DNA of 64,000 nt. Source: an uncultured Clostridia bacterium (GTDB lineage Bacteria; Bacillota; Clostridia; TANB77; UBA1234). Position 1 is the stretch's first letter, and every line of letters starts with the position of its first letter. Below are positions 42,878-52,425 of the stretch, piece after piece. The position numbers were made by a program, and so were the translations under genes. The notes under the pieces were generated by a model that saw only the letters and a program-made list of their open reading frames with translations, had not been told where the DNA came from and made no database searches. The stretch covers positions 1-64,000 of the forward strand of contig CAKPAA010000003.1 of NCBI GenBank assembly GCA_934132775.1. The letters are read 5' to 3'.

Positions 42878-44041
42878 ATGGACAAATTAAAAATAGGTTT
42901 ATTTATCGATACTTTCTTTCCTATGATTGACGGTGTTGTTATGGTTGTTGACAACTATGCTCGTAGGCTTTGTAAATTTGCTGATGTTACTGTGTTTGCA
43001 CCTGCAATACCAAATAAAAATTTTGATGATTCTTCATTACCATACAAAGTTGTACGTGCAAAATCTTTCCCTTTATTCTTTATTGATTACTCTCTTCCTT
43101 TGCCAGATCTAGATAACAACTTTAAGGAAGAATTAAAAAACAGTAAATTAGATATTGTCCATATTCATTCACCTTTTACTATCGGTAAAGTTGGAATTAA
43201 ATATGCCAAAGCACATAATATTCCCGTTATTGCAACGATGCATAGTCAATTTAAACAGGATTTCAAACGTGCTGTTAAAGTCGATTTTTTCGCCAACTTT
43301 TTAACAAACATAGTTGTTAAAACCTTTGATAAGTGTGATAAATGTTTTGCTGTTAATTCAGAAATTGCAAAGATATTTTTTGAAGATTATGGGGTTAAAG
43401 AGTTGCCCGGTGTGCTTGATAATGCTACTGATTTAACACCTGTAAGTGATATTTCAATCTCTAATAAAGAAATTAACAAATTATATAATATTTCGCCTAA
43501 TGAAAAAGTTTTTCTATTTGTTGGTAGACTCAACATTTTAAAGAATATTTTATTTATTGTCGATGCTTTAAAACTTTTAAAAGACAAAGGATATCATTTC
43601 AAAATGCTTTTTGTTGGTGCTGGTCAAGATGAGAATTTATTAAGGCAAAAAATTGACGAACTTGCTTTAAATGACTGCATTACTTTATGTGGAAAAATTA
43701 GTGACAGAGAGCTTATGAAAAAAATTTATGCTAGGGCAGATTTATTTTTGTTTCCATCGCTTTATGATGCTAGTTCTCTTGTTCAAGTTGAAGCTGCCTC
43801 TCAAAAAACTCCAACTATTTTTATTGAAGGTGCTGCAACAAGTGCAACTGTCACAAACAATGTAAACGGAATTATTGCTAAAAATTCTCCTACCTGCTAT
43901 GCCGATGCAATTGAAAAAATGATTACAGATGCTGAATTTTACACAAAAATTTCTGATGGTGCTTTTCGTGATTTGTATAAAACCTGGGATGATGTTGTAA
44001 AAAATATGTTTGATATTTATTGCGAATTTGCTAAAAACTAA
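42878..44041 (+). CDS. GT4 glycosyltransferase, glycolipid-synthase type
   Basis: 387 residues from ATG 42878 (AAAGGA 11 bases before). N-terminal Rossmann fold starts IGLFIDTFFPMIDGVVMVVDNY and has IVHIHSPFTIGKVG. The C-terminal domain has FLFVGRLNILKNI and FLFPSLYDASSLVQVEAASQ, the GT-B nucleotide-sugar site. This pattern is that of 1,2-diacylglycerol glucosyl/galactosyltransferases, which make membrane glycolipids; the sugar is not decidable. Single gene with terminator. Confidence 0.87.
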   Translation: MDKLKIGLFIDTFFPMIDGVVMVVDNYARRLCKFADVTVFAPAIPNKNFDDSSLPYKVVRAKSFPLFFIDYSLPLPDLDNNFKEELKNSKLDIVHIHSPFTIGKVGIKYAKAHNIPVIATMHSQFKQDFKRAVKVDFFANFLTNIVVKTFDKCDKCFAVNSEIAKIFFEDYGVKELPGVLDNATDLTPVSDISISNKEINKLYNISPNEKVFLFVGRLNILKNILFIVDALKLLKDKGYHFKMLFVGAGQDENLLRQKIDELALNDCITLCGKISDRELMKKIYARADLFLFPSLYDASSLVQVEAASQKTPTIFIEGAATSATVTNNVNGIIAKNSPTCYADAIEKMITDAEFYTKISDGAFRDLYKTWDDVVKNMFDIYCEFAKN

Positions 44042-44067
44042 ATAAACCTGTACTTTAAAATAGTATT

Positions 44068-44163
44068 AAAAGAGTTACGATTTTTGAATTTTTATATAAA
44101 AGAATGTGCTAAATTACACAAACTTTTCTATGGATTTTATTCAAAATCATAACTCTTTTTTGT
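44068..44163 (+). terminator. Terminator of the glycosyltransferase gene
   Basis: AAAGAGTTACGATTTTTGAAT pairs with the mirror arm at 44139-44157 around an AT loop, ending in TTTTTT. The minus strand is also T-rich behind the stem, so it may work in both directions. Confidence 0.7.
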
Positions 44164-44254
44164 CAAAATATATTTCGGGGGAAATATTTTTAACTTATCA
44201 ACTTTTTAAATTTTAAAATCAAATAATTTCATTATTATTTTTAAGTAAATCTTT

Positions 44255-47200
44255 CTAATCTACTGATTTCAATGCTTCCAGCATATCTAATTTTCTAAGT
44301 CTTCTATTTACATTTGCCTTTAGTATAATTGTAACAACTGTTATTGTTATTATTGGCACAATATATGAAAGCATAACTATTGCAGGATTAAACATTATTT
44401 CATCTGGCGGAACTACATTTAAAATGTAAGTATGTAAGAACATTCCAAAAATGCAACCAAACACAATTCCTATTGCAGATAATAGGATTGTCTCTCTATA
44501 AATATACATAGTAACTTCATTATCATAAAATCCTAATACTTTTATCGTTGAAAGCTCTCTTATTCTTTCTGAAACATTTATATTCGTAAGATTATATAAT
44601 ATAACTATTGCAAGCATTGCAGCAACAACTATCAATATTTTCATAATTCTATCTAGCGAATTTACTATTGTATTTATTTGGTCGTATAAAGTTGTGTTTT
44701 GCACAACACCTTTTACAGCTGATAATTCTATAAATTTTTCTGCTTGCTTATTAGTATTTTCTGTACTCTTATTGTTTAGTAGCAATAATTCCGCATTTTC
44801 TTTAAAAGTCTTATCATATATTTTTTCATATTCATTTGAATTCATAAATATAAAATGTCCTGCATACATTTCACAAATGCCTGAAATTTTGGCTTTTCGT
44901 GCATTATCTTTTTCATCATTAAATGTTATTGTATCTCCAACTGATACATCTAAAAGTTGTGCAAGTCTCTCAGATATAACAACTCCGTCATCACTAAAAG
45001 CTATATTTTCTTTGCTTTTTCTATCCATTAAGTTAATGTATTTATTGAATGTTTTTGTGTTCTGCGTAGCTATCAATCTAATTTCTTGTTTATCGTTATT
45101 CTTTCCCGCCACCTTTGTTACTGCTTCATAATAAATAGGAGTATAACTAGAAACAGCATCCGAGCTTAGTTTGCTATCTAATTCTGTCTTTTCGTCGTCG
45201 TCAAGGTTATTATTCAAAGCAACTATTATGTCGTATTTTATTATATCTTTAAACTGTCTATCATTTATGGTTGAAATAGAACCTTGTATGCTAAAACCTG
45301 TAAATAGTAATGCTACACTACCCGCAACACCAAATATTGTCATAAACATTCTGCCTTTATATCTAAAAATATTTCTTGCTGTTACTTTATGAGTAAAGCT
45401 TAACCTGTTCCATATTGGGGGTATTTTTTCCAACATAATTTTTGAACCAGCTTTTGGTGCTTTTGGCAATAAAAGCTGAGCAGGCTTTTCTCTTAATTCA
45501 TTTTTAGCAACTATATAAGCTGGAATTACACTACTAATAAATGAAAGAGCTATCGCTATTAGCGTTATTCCTGGATAAAAATGAAATTCTATTCTTGGCA
45601 ATAGTAATCCATCTTTATATGCACTATACACAATGTAAGGTAGTAATGTATGACCTAAAAATACGCCTAATACTGTTCCGGCAGTACCTGCTGAAAATCC
45701 ATATACTACAAACTTTTTAATTATATCTCTATCAGTATATCCTAATGCTTTTAATGTTCCAGAATTTATTCTTTCTTCACTTACGAAACGTGTCATTGTT
45801 GTTAAAGTTACAAGGGCTGCAACAAAATACAAAAATACGGGGAATATTTTTGCAAGTGAATCTACAATTTCAGAAACTGTTCCATATATCTTATAACCTT
45901 CACCGCCAGGTATTTCTCTTCTACTATCAACAGAATAGGTTGGCTTTTCTAATTCGTCTAATTTTTCTTGTGCATCTTTTAACTCTTTTTCACCATCAGC
46001 TATTTTCTGCAATGCGTCTGGCTCTTTTTCGTTAAATTCTTCTAGTTTTTCTTGATATTCTTTTTCTTTTTCTTCTAGTTTTTTCTTTGCATCACTTAAT
46101 TTTTTACTTGCCGAATCATACTCTTCTTTTGCATCTTTTATTTTTTGCTCTCCATCATCTAGCTTTTCTCTCGCATCTTTTAATTCTTTTTCTGCATCGT
46201 CTAATTTCTTTTTGCCATCTTCTAATTCATCTTCTGCCGAATCTAGTTTAGTTTTTGCAACTTCTAATTGTGTTTTTCCAGCATTTATTTTTGCATCTGC
46301 TTCTGCTAGTTTTACTTCACCTTCCTCAATTTCAACTTTCGCATTTGCTAATTTTTTAGTCGCTTTATCTATTTTTGTTTTTGCATCGTCTAATTCTTTT
46401 TGCTTTTTATCAAGTTCAACTTTCGAGACTGCAAATTCTTTTTCTGCACTTTCTATCGCTTTCCCAGCAGTTTCTAATTCTTGCTCTTTTTCTTCTAGCA
46501 CTTTTTCATTTTCATCTAATTCAGCTTGTTTTGCATCTAATTCTTTTTGAGATTCTTCAAGTTTCTTCAAACCAGGTTCATATGTTTCATCAATAAAAGT
46601 ATCGTACTCTTCTTGTAAAGCCTCCAACTTTCCTTCATATACCTTTTTAGTCTGCGAAACAGTAGCTTTTTCCTCATCTGAAATGTCACTTGCAAGTTGC
46701 TTATCACATTCAGCTATCAAACCTTGTAATTGCTTTATTCCTGCTTCATATTGACTTTTAGCACTTTCTAGTTTTTCTTTGTTTTGATCTATTTCTTTTT
46801 GTGCATTTGCAATATCTTTTTCTCCATTCGCAATTTGAGTTCTTGCAGCATCTAGTTTCTTTTTTGATTCATCGTACTCATCTTTTTTCTCTTTAAAACT
46901 TGCATATTTAACGTCATACTCCGCTTGCTTCTGTGAAAGCAAAACAGCATTAGTGCTATATTCGCCTTTGCTTTTTTCAAGTTCTGCCACACCATCTTCA
47001 TATTCAGCTTTACTACTTGCAAGCTCTCTTTTAGCATCTCTATATTCTTTTTCTTTGTCTTCTAATTCTTCTACATTATCATCATATTTTTTCTTGTTGT
47101 CATCATATTCTTTCTTTCCGTCTTCATACTCTTTTTTCTTGCTATCAAAAGTTTCTTTGGCATCGTCATATTCTTTTTCTTTATCTTCTAAATAATCTTC

Positions 47201-48139
47201 ATTTTCTTTTATATCATCTTTGGCATCTTTTAACTTCTGGTCATTTTCCTCAATTTCAACTTTTGCGTCTTCAATTGCTGTATCAGCATCACTAAGCTTT
47301 TTTCTAACATCGTCTAACTCTTCTTTTGCATCATCTATTTTCACTCTTGCGTCATCTATATCTTTTTGATGTTCAGCCTTTATATCCGCTAATCTTTCAT
47401 CTTGCTGCTTCTTCAAAAGCCCCTCTATTTCCGTTTTGTGAGCGTCAAGCAGTTCTTTATATTCATCACCATATGGATCAAGTCCATCTAAATCTGTGAA
47501 TTTTAACTTTGCCAACATATACACATCCGAATCAAACACATCTTTTTGAATTATTCCATAACTATTTAATTCGCCAGTTCCAACAGTTGTTTGACCTCTA
47601 TTTAAACTTGAAATTACCTCTGTTGAATTTATATATCCAACAACTTTAAACTTTGTGTTTTTTAATATTAAATCTCCTGCTTCATCTTCTTTTTCAATAA
47701 ATGAAATCTCTTCTCCAATTTTATAATCACTAGCTAAACAATTATCTAAGGCAATCTCATCGCCAGATGTAGGCATTTTACCATTTACTAATTCAAAAAG
47801 AGAAATTCTTTCAGGCATTGAATATAGTCTAAAACTCTTGCCCTCATCAGTGTTTGTAACATCTTTTAAATAGATATACTCTTTTTCCTTCACACCAGTT
47901 GCCTGTTCTATCATATCTTCTTCTGACTTGTCTATACCATAATCACTTATCACGGTTATATCCGCGACATTATACTTATTAAAATAATTTTCACCAGTTT
48001 TTCTCATATCTGGTCCTGCAACAAATAAACCAACTAATGCAAAAGAACCAAGTGCCATCAAAAGCATTATTGAAACAAATCTTCCAACAGAACTATGTAT
48101 AGATTTTTTTATACTTTTATTTAATTTTTTCTTTAGCAT
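44255..48139 (-). CDS. FtsX-type ABC exporter permease with a giant coiled-coil insertion
   Basis: About 1,294 residues. Helix 1 (RFVSIMLLMALGSFALVGLFVAG) is followed by a MacB-like extracellular domain and then a coiled coil from about 240 to 750, rich in Lys, Asp and Glu (units such as KKLDDAEKELKDAREKLDDGE). Seven more helices and two FtsX domains (SEERINSGTLKALGYTDRDI; SERIRELSTIKVLGFYDNEV) follow. Clostridia have such permeases beside LolD-type ATPases. The coil would extend about 75 nm if continuous, or half that as a hairpin, enough to cross the wall. ATG 48139 has AGGTG before it; GTG 48148 is an alternative. Start nearly abuts the ATPase stop. Confidence 0.85.
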   Translation of the reverse strand: MLKKKLNKSIKKSIHSSVGRFVSIMLLMALGSFALVGLFVAGPDMRKTGENYFNKYNVADITVISDYGIDKSEEDMIEQATGVKEKEYIYLKDVTNTDEGKSFRLYSMPERISLFELVNGKMPTSGDEIALDNCLASDYKIGEEISFIEKEDEAGDLILKNTKFKVVGYINSTEVISSLNRGQTTVGTGELNSYGIIQKDVFDSDVYMLAKLKFTDLDGLDPYGDEYKELLDAHKTEIEGLLKKQQDERLADIKAEHQKDIDDARVKIDDAKEELDDVRKKLSDADTAIEDAKVEIEENDQKLKDAKDDIKENEDYLEDKEKEYDDAKETFDSKKKEYEDGKKEYDDNKKKYDDNVEELEDKEKEYRDAKRELASSKAEYEDGVAELEKSKGEYSTNAVLLSQKQAEYDVKYASFKEKKDEYDESKKKLDAARTQIANGEKDIANAQKEIDQNKEKLESAKSQYEAGIKQLQGLIAECDKQLASDISDEEKATVSQTKKVYEGKLEALQEEYDTFIDETYEPGLKKLEESQKELDAKQAELDENEKVLEEKEQELETAGKAIESAEKEFAVSKVELDKKQKELDDAKTKIDKATKKLANAKVEIEEGEVKLAEADAKINAGKTQLEVAKTKLDSAEDELEDGKKKLDDAEKELKDAREKLDDGEQKIKDAKEEYDSASKKLSDAKKKLEEKEKEYQEKLEEFNEKEPDALQKIADGEKELKDAQEKLDELEKPTYSVDSRREIPGGEGYKIYGTVSEIVDSLAKIFPVFLYFVAALVTLTTMTRFVSEERINSGTLKALGYTDRDIIKKFVVYGFSAGTAGTVLGVFLGHTLLPYIVYSAYKDGLLLPRIEFHFYPGITLIAIALSFISSVIPAYIVAKNELREKPAQLLLPKAPKAGSKIMLEKIPPIWNRLSFTHKVTARNIFRYKGRMFMTIFGVAGSVALLFTGFSIQGSISTINDRQFKDIIKYDIIVALNNNLDDDEKTELDSKLSSDAVSSYTPIYYEAVTKVAGKNNDKQEIRLIATQNTKTFNKYINLMDRKSKENIAFSDDGVVISERLAQLLDVSVGDTITFNDEKDNARKAKISGICEMYAGHFIFMNSNEYEKIYDKTFKENAELLLLNNKSTENTNKQAEKFIELSAVKGVVQNTTLYDQINTIVNSLDRIMKILIVVAAMLAIVILYNLTNINVSERIRELSTIKVLGFYDNEVTMYIYRETILLSAIGIVFGCIFGMFLHTYILNVVPPDEIMFNPAIVMLSYIVPIITITVVTIILKANVNRRLRKLDMLEALKSVD

Positions 48140-48148
48140 CTCAAACAC

Positions 48149-48850
48149 CTACCATTCAATGTCCTCAATTTTTGTTGGAGAAGGATTTATAACAACTTCC
48201 TTTACCGTAGCATCGTGCATATGTATAACTCTATCTCCTATCGGTGCTATTGCAGCATTATGTGTTACTATTATTACAGTTGCTCCGTTTACTCTTGACA
48301 TATCTTGAAGTATTTGAAGAATTTGCTTACCAGTTCTATAATCTAACGCACCTGTTGGTTCATCGCATAATAAGATTTTAGGATTTTTAGCAACAGCTCT
48401 TGCAATTGCAACTCTTTGTTGCTCTCCGCCAGATAATTGTGCAGGAAAATTGTTTGCTCTATCTTCAAGCCCCACCTCTTTTAAAACTGTAAGTGGATCT
48501 TTGGCGTGTCTAACAATTTCAGAAGCCAATTCTACATTTTCTTTTGCAGTAAGATTTTGAATTAAGTTATAAAACTGAAACACAAATCCAACATCATTTC
48601 TTCTATACTTTATAAGGTCACGTGCAGAAAATTCAGATATATTATTTCCATCAATTATTACTTTTCCACTATCATTACTATCCATTCCCCCAAGTATGTT
48701 TAACATCGTTGACTTGCCGGCACCTGATGCACCTAAAATAATAACCAACTCACCTTTTTCAATTTCAAAGTTTACATCTCGATTAGCCACTATTTCTGTA
48801 CTACCTGTTTTGTAAATCTTGTAACTATGAATAACCTCAATATAACTCAT
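48149..48850 (-). CDS. ABC exporter ATPase, LolD/MacB type
   Basis: 233 residues from ATG 48850 behind GGAGG. Walker A LGASGAGKSTMLNILGG (about 38-54), Q-loop VFQFYNLIQNLTAKEN, signature LSGGEQQRVAIARAVA, Walker B ILLCDEPTGALD and H-loop VTHNAAI. This is the LolD/FtsE group that works with FtsX-type permeases as a mechanical transducer or exporter. Directly followed by its permease. The divergent TetR gene probably controls both. Confidence 0.92.
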   Translation of the reverse strand: MSYIEVIHSYKIYKTGSTEIVANRDVNFEIEKGELVIILGASGAGKSTMLNILGGMDSNDSGKVIIDGNNISEFSARDLIKYRRNDVGFVFQFYNLIQNLTAKENVELASEIVRHAKDPLTVLKEVGLEDRANNFPAQLSGGEQQRVAIARAVAKNPKILLCDEPTGALDYRTGKQILQILQDMSRVNGATVIIVTHNAAIAPIGDRVIHMHDATVKEVVINPSPTKIEDIEW

Positions 48851-48879
48851 ATTTTTCTCCTCCAATTCATTAAATGAAC

Positions 48880-48960
48880 AACGTGTTGATTTTTATACAA
48901 TAATATTGTAAAATTCTTTTTATTGAAAATCAATAATCAACTTTTGTAAAAATGTTCAAT
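48880..48960. promoter_or_regulatory. Operator region between the ABC exporter and the TetR gene
   Basis: Nested inverted repeats between the divergent genes: TGAACA with TGTTCA at the edges, GTTGATTTT with AAAATCAA inside, and a central CAATAATATTG. They are likely sites for the TetR protein and overlap both promoters. Confidence 0.5.
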
Positions 48961-48981
48961 TAAGAACTTAGGAGGAAATAA

Positions 48982-49569
48982 ATGGAACGAAAAACAGAAA
49001 CTAAAAAACTTATAAAGGAAGCATTTACAAAACTACTTAGTGAAAAGGGCTTTAATAACCTAACTGTCAGTGACATAACTAGAAAGGCTGGGATAAATAG
49101 GGGTACATTTTACCTACACTATATAGATAAATATGATTTATTAGAAAAACTTGAAAATGATGCCATAAACGATTTAAGAGACATTTTGTTAAATAATCCT
49201 AGCACAAAATCAAGTAACCTTGATGAAATTTTTCCGTATAATGATTTAGTAGAAGCACTAAACTATGCAAAAAATGACTATGAATTTGTAGCTAATCTTG
49301 CCAGTGAAAATGGCGATCCAAAATTTAATGAAAAATTTAAAATGATTTTAACTTCATTATTAAAATCTAGAATAAATCTAATTGGAAAGACAAAGTCTTC
49401 AAAACTAGGCATCCCGAACGAATACATCTACGAAATTTTAGTATGTGTGCCAATTGCAATTATATTGATGTGGATTAGAAATGGCTGTGTAGAATCACCA
49501 ACTAAAATTGCAAAAATAATCAGTGTAACACGTGATTATGCACCAAGCGACTTTATAAAATTAAATTAG
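48982..49569 (+). CDS. TetR/AcrR family transcriptional regulator
   Basis: 195 residues. N-terminal HTH: KKLIKEAFTKLLSEKGFNN, LTVSDITRKAGINRGTFYLHYIDKYDLLE (1-60) is a classical TetR motif. A helical ligand/dimer domain follows with ILVCVPIAIILMWIRNG. It is divergent from the ATPase/permease operon with shared inverted repeats between, so repression of that exporter and itself is likely. The effector is unknown. Confidence 0.9.
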   Translation: MERKTETKKLIKEAFTKLLSEKGFNNLTVSDITRKAGINRGTFYLHYIDKYDLLEKLENDAINDLRDILLNNPSTKSSNLDEIFPYNDLVEALNYAKNDYEFVANLASENGDPKFNEKFKMILTSLLKSRINLIGKTKSSKLGIPNEYIYEILVCVPIAIILMWIRNGCVESPTKIAKIISVTRDYAPSDFIKLN

Positions 49570-49893
49570 TATTGTTAAGATAGACTCAAAAAATATATTT
49601 TAATTGTTAAAACAAGTAAAATATTTCATTTTTTATTAAAAATTGCATATTGATATAAAAGCAAAAAATATGATAATTGTGCCATGCATTATTTTACACT
49701 GACTTAAAATCACCAAACAATTCAAGCTATATATTAAAACATAAATAACACGTATTTTCCTCTTAGCCAAATGGAATTAAATGTATTTACTAATTCTTTT
49801 TTCTTGCTTTTAAGTCAAATAAATAGTATCATATAAGTAGGTTCGAAATTTGTCTAAAATTATCGAATGTTTAAAAAGAAAGGATGATTTTTA
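49570..49893. other. AT-rich intergenic region without a gene
   Basis: About 320 bases, very AT-rich, between the TetR and SPFH genes. No open frame with a ribosome site and no strong hairpin. The SPFH promoter must lie here but is not clear. Confidence 0.5.
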
Positions 49894-51093
49894 ATGGGTT
49901 TAATTAAAGCTGCTTCACAAGCAATTAGTAGTACCTTTGGAGACCAATTTTTAAGTGCAATTAAGTGTGATGATATGGGTAATGATATTCTTATGAGAAG
50001 AATATCTGATAAAAACAGTACATTAGCAAAAGGAAGTAAAATCATTGTTGCTCCTGGACAAATGGCAGTAATCTACGATAACGGTAAAATTCTTGATGCA
50101 ACTGCTGAACCAGGAATTTACTCTTTTGATTCAAGTTCGACACCATCTTTCTTTGCAGGAGATTTTGGTGGTGTATTTAAAGAAATGTGGACTAGATTTA
50201 AATTTGGAGGCGGAGTTGCCAAAGAACAAGCTATCTACTTCTTTAACACAAAAGAAATTATTGGAAACAAATTTGGAACGCCAAACCCAGTTCCATACAA
50301 AGACTGGGGGCATCCACTACTAAACGCAAGAATGGGTGGATACACACCAATGAGATTAGATATTAAGTGCTTTGGTACATATACTTTCAAAATCAGTAAT
50401 CCTGCTGTATTTATGGAAAGAATCGGTGGAACTGCTGATGTTTATAGAAAAGACGAACTTGTTGAACAAATGCGTTCAGAAGTTGTTGGTGCTTTTAGTA
50501 ATATCTTAAATAGCTTATGTGAAGATGAATATAAAATAGAAGCTCTTTCTTTACCAAATAAAACCGATGAAATCAGAAATATTATGGCAAAAGAAGAAGT
50601 TGATGCAACAATAAGCGATAGAGGTGTTCAACTTCTTGCATTCGTTGTTGAGAGTGTTACTTTAACAGATGAATCAAAGAAGAAAATTGACGAATATGAA
50701 CTTGCAGGAGACCAATACCAACAACAAGGAAGACTTACAAGTGCATATGCAAATGCTGTTGAGGCAGCTGCTTCTAATTCAAACGGAGCTTCAACAGGAT
50801 TTATGGGAATTGGTATGATGAATATGGCTTCTGGAAACACATTTGGTGGTGTTACTTCAAATGTTGCAAACAATGTAAGCTATAATAATCCATCGCAAAA
50901 TCAACCAGCAGCTACACCTGCTCCTGCTAACGAAAACGAGTGGGAATGTTCTTGTGGAACTAAGAATGCAGGAAAATTCTGCAGTAATTGTGGAAATAAA
51001 AAGCCAGAAGTAATTACAGAATGCCCAGAATGTAAAGCAACTATTAAACCAGGTTATAAATTCTGCAACAATTGCGGACACAAATTACAATAA
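49894..51093 (+). CDS. SPFH-domain protein with two C-terminal zinc ribbons (YdjI-like)
   Basis: 399 residues. SPFH/band-7-like domain at about 45-290 (AVIYDNGKILDATAEPGIYSF and FGTYTFKISNPAVFMERIGG). A Ser/Asn/Gly-rich linker and two zinc ribbons at the end: CSCGTKNAGKFCSNCG and CPECKATIKPGYKFCNNCG. No membrane helix, so it would be peripheral. Relatives (YdjI, virion-core-like proteins) are linked to envelope stress in Bacillus. The next gene, 20 bases on, encodes a secreted/anchored Tim44-like partner. AAAGAAAGG site. Confidence 0.85.
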   Translation: MGLIKAASQAISSTFGDQFLSAIKCDDMGNDILMRRISDKNSTLAKGSKIIVAPGQMAVIYDNGKILDATAEPGIYSFDSSSTPSFFAGDFGGVFKEMWTRFKFGGGVAKEQAIYFFNTKEIIGNKFGTPNPVPYKDWGHPLLNARMGGYTPMRLDIKCFGTYTFKISNPAVFMERIGGTADVYRKDELVEQMRSEVVGAFSNILNSLCEDEYKIEALSLPNKTDEIRNIMAKEEVDATISDRGVQLLAFVVESVTLTDESKKKIDEYELAGDQYQQQGRLTSAYANAVEAAASNSNGASTGFMGIGMMNMASGNTFGGVTSNVANNVSYNNPSQNQPAATPAPANENEWECSCGTKNAGKFCSNCGNKKPEVITECPECKATIKPGYKFCNNCGHKLQ

Positions 51094-51113
51094 TTTTTGA
51101 GGAGGGCACATAA

Positions 51114-52034
51114 ATGAAAAAATATTCAAAAATATTAGTTCTTATGCTTGCCATGCTATTTTCATTTGCCTGCACATCGCTAACAATTGCTGATGTAGGA
51201 AACTTTGAATCTTATGATTCTGATTGGAGTTCATCAAGTTGGGATTCAGATTGGGACTCTGATTGGGGGTCTTCAAGCTATGATTCTGATTGGCATTCAA
51301 GTTCAGGTTCTAGTTACGGTGATGATTCAGATTTAGGTGGATTAACTATTATAATAATCATAATAGTATTTATAATTTTATTTGCTAACAAAAATAATAA
51401 AGGACCTAGAAATAGTAATGGACCTAGAAATAATTATACTCCATCAACAAATAGTTCTAACAACCCTCAAAAAGTTTTATCAGATATTAGAGCTGTTGAT
51501 GAGTTCTTCAATGAAGATAAGTTCTTAGCTTGGGCAAAGAACACTTTTGTAAAATTGCAAGAATGTTGGACCAAGAGGGACTGGGAAGAAATCAGAACAT
51601 TTGAAACAGAAGAACTATTTGAGCAACACGCTACACAATTAAAACAATACATTGAGAAAAAGCAGATAAATGTTATGGATCGAATTGCAGTTAACTACGC
51701 AAAACTTTATTCATTCAGTCAAGATAATGATAAAGATACCTTAAAAATACTTCTAAACTCTTCAATGATAGATTATATCAAAGATGAAGTAACAGACAAA
51801 GTATTAAAAGGCGACACAACAACAAGAAGAACAACGAGCTATATTATGACATTTATCAGAAAGAAAGGTGTTAAAACACAAGAAAGCAACGGCGAAATGA
51901 AAACATCTAATTGTCCAAACTGCGGTGCTCCAACTAATGTAACATCTTCTGGAAAGTGTGAATATTGTGGTGCTATAATAACAAAAGGCGATCACGACTG
52001 GGTTTTAAGCAATTTAGAGCCATATAGAGGCTAA
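51114..52034 (+). CDS. Tim44-like domain membrane protein with zinc ribbon
   Basis: 306 residues. Signal-like helix 1-26, then a repetitive Asp/Ser/Trp stretch with five or six SDW units (for example SSWDSDWDSDWGSS), one strong helix LTIIIIIIVFIILFA near 80, and a Tim44-like domain at about 120-250 (AVDEFFNEDKFLAWAKNTFVK). A zinc ribbon ends the protein (CPNCGAPTNV ... CEYCG). Co-transcribed with the SPFH gene. The aromatic-acidic stretch would face outside and could bind wall or membrane surface; this is inference. Confidence 0.8.
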   Translation: MKKYSKILVLMLAMLFSFACTSLTIADVGNFESYDSDWSSSSWDSDWDSDWGSSSYDSDWHSSSGSSYGDDSDLGGLTIIIIIIVFIILFANKNNKGPRNSNGPRNNYTPSTNSSNNPQKVLSDIRAVDEFFNEDKFLAWAKNTFVKLQECWTKRDWEEIRTFETEELFEQHATQLKQYIEKKQINVMDRIAVNYAKLYSFSQDNDKDTLKILLNSSMIDYIKDEVTDKVLKGDTTTRRTTSYIMTFIRKKGVKTQESNGEMKTSNCPNCGAPTNVTSSGKCEYCGAIITKGDHDWVLSNLEPYRG

Positions 52035-52215
52035 TATAAATTAGTTAATTAAGATTTGTACTATCAAAAGTGCAAATCTTATTTTTTGACCTATTTGACC
52101 TAATAGAAAATCTTCTAAATATCACTATATATGCGTACATACAAAATATATCTCCTTTTATTATGGCAACCCCATAAAATTTTAGCTTATTTTTATGTAA
52201 AGTTTGGAAAAAGTC

Positions 52216-52244
52216 TTGATTTTAAAGCTATATTATGTTAATAT
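52216..52244 (+). promoter_or_regulatory. Promoter of foreign cassette 1
   Basis: TTGATT, 17-base spacer, TAATAT, leading into a leader of about 180 bases with several hairpins before the start at 52426. Confidence 0.5.
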
Positions 52245-52269
52245 TAGCATGGACTTGAAAATTTTGCAC

Positions 52270-52380
52270 AAGAATTGATCTTTTCATCAATTCACAAAAG
52301 GACTGCTTTTCTCTACTATCTTCACGAGATAGTAAAGATTGCATATATACTTTCGCTATTCGTAAAATGTAGTGAAAGAT
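52270..52380 (+). ncRNA. Structured 5' leader of foreign cassette 1
   Basis: Three successive stem-loops: GAATTGAT/ATCAATTC, TACTATCT/AGATAGTA and CTTTCGCT/AGTGAAAG. None ends in a U tract, so they are more likely a folded 5' UTR than terminators. The structure is unassigned. Confidence 0.45.
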
Positions 52381-52425
52381 ATGTCGGCTGTTACCCAATG
52401 GACCAAGTTATTAGGAGGAAAAACT

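Noticed and set aside
46212..47195. Several plus-strand ORFs opposite the coiled coil of the ABC permease
   Set aside because: Antisense shadows of the Lys/Glu/Asp repeat, Ser/Phe/Leu-rich, no start signals.
52372..52425. 18-codon N-terminal extension of the cassette 1 gene
   Set aside because: The AGGAGG at 52412-52417 lies inside this stretch and is placed for ATG 52426; the upstream ATG has no site and falls in the structured leader.
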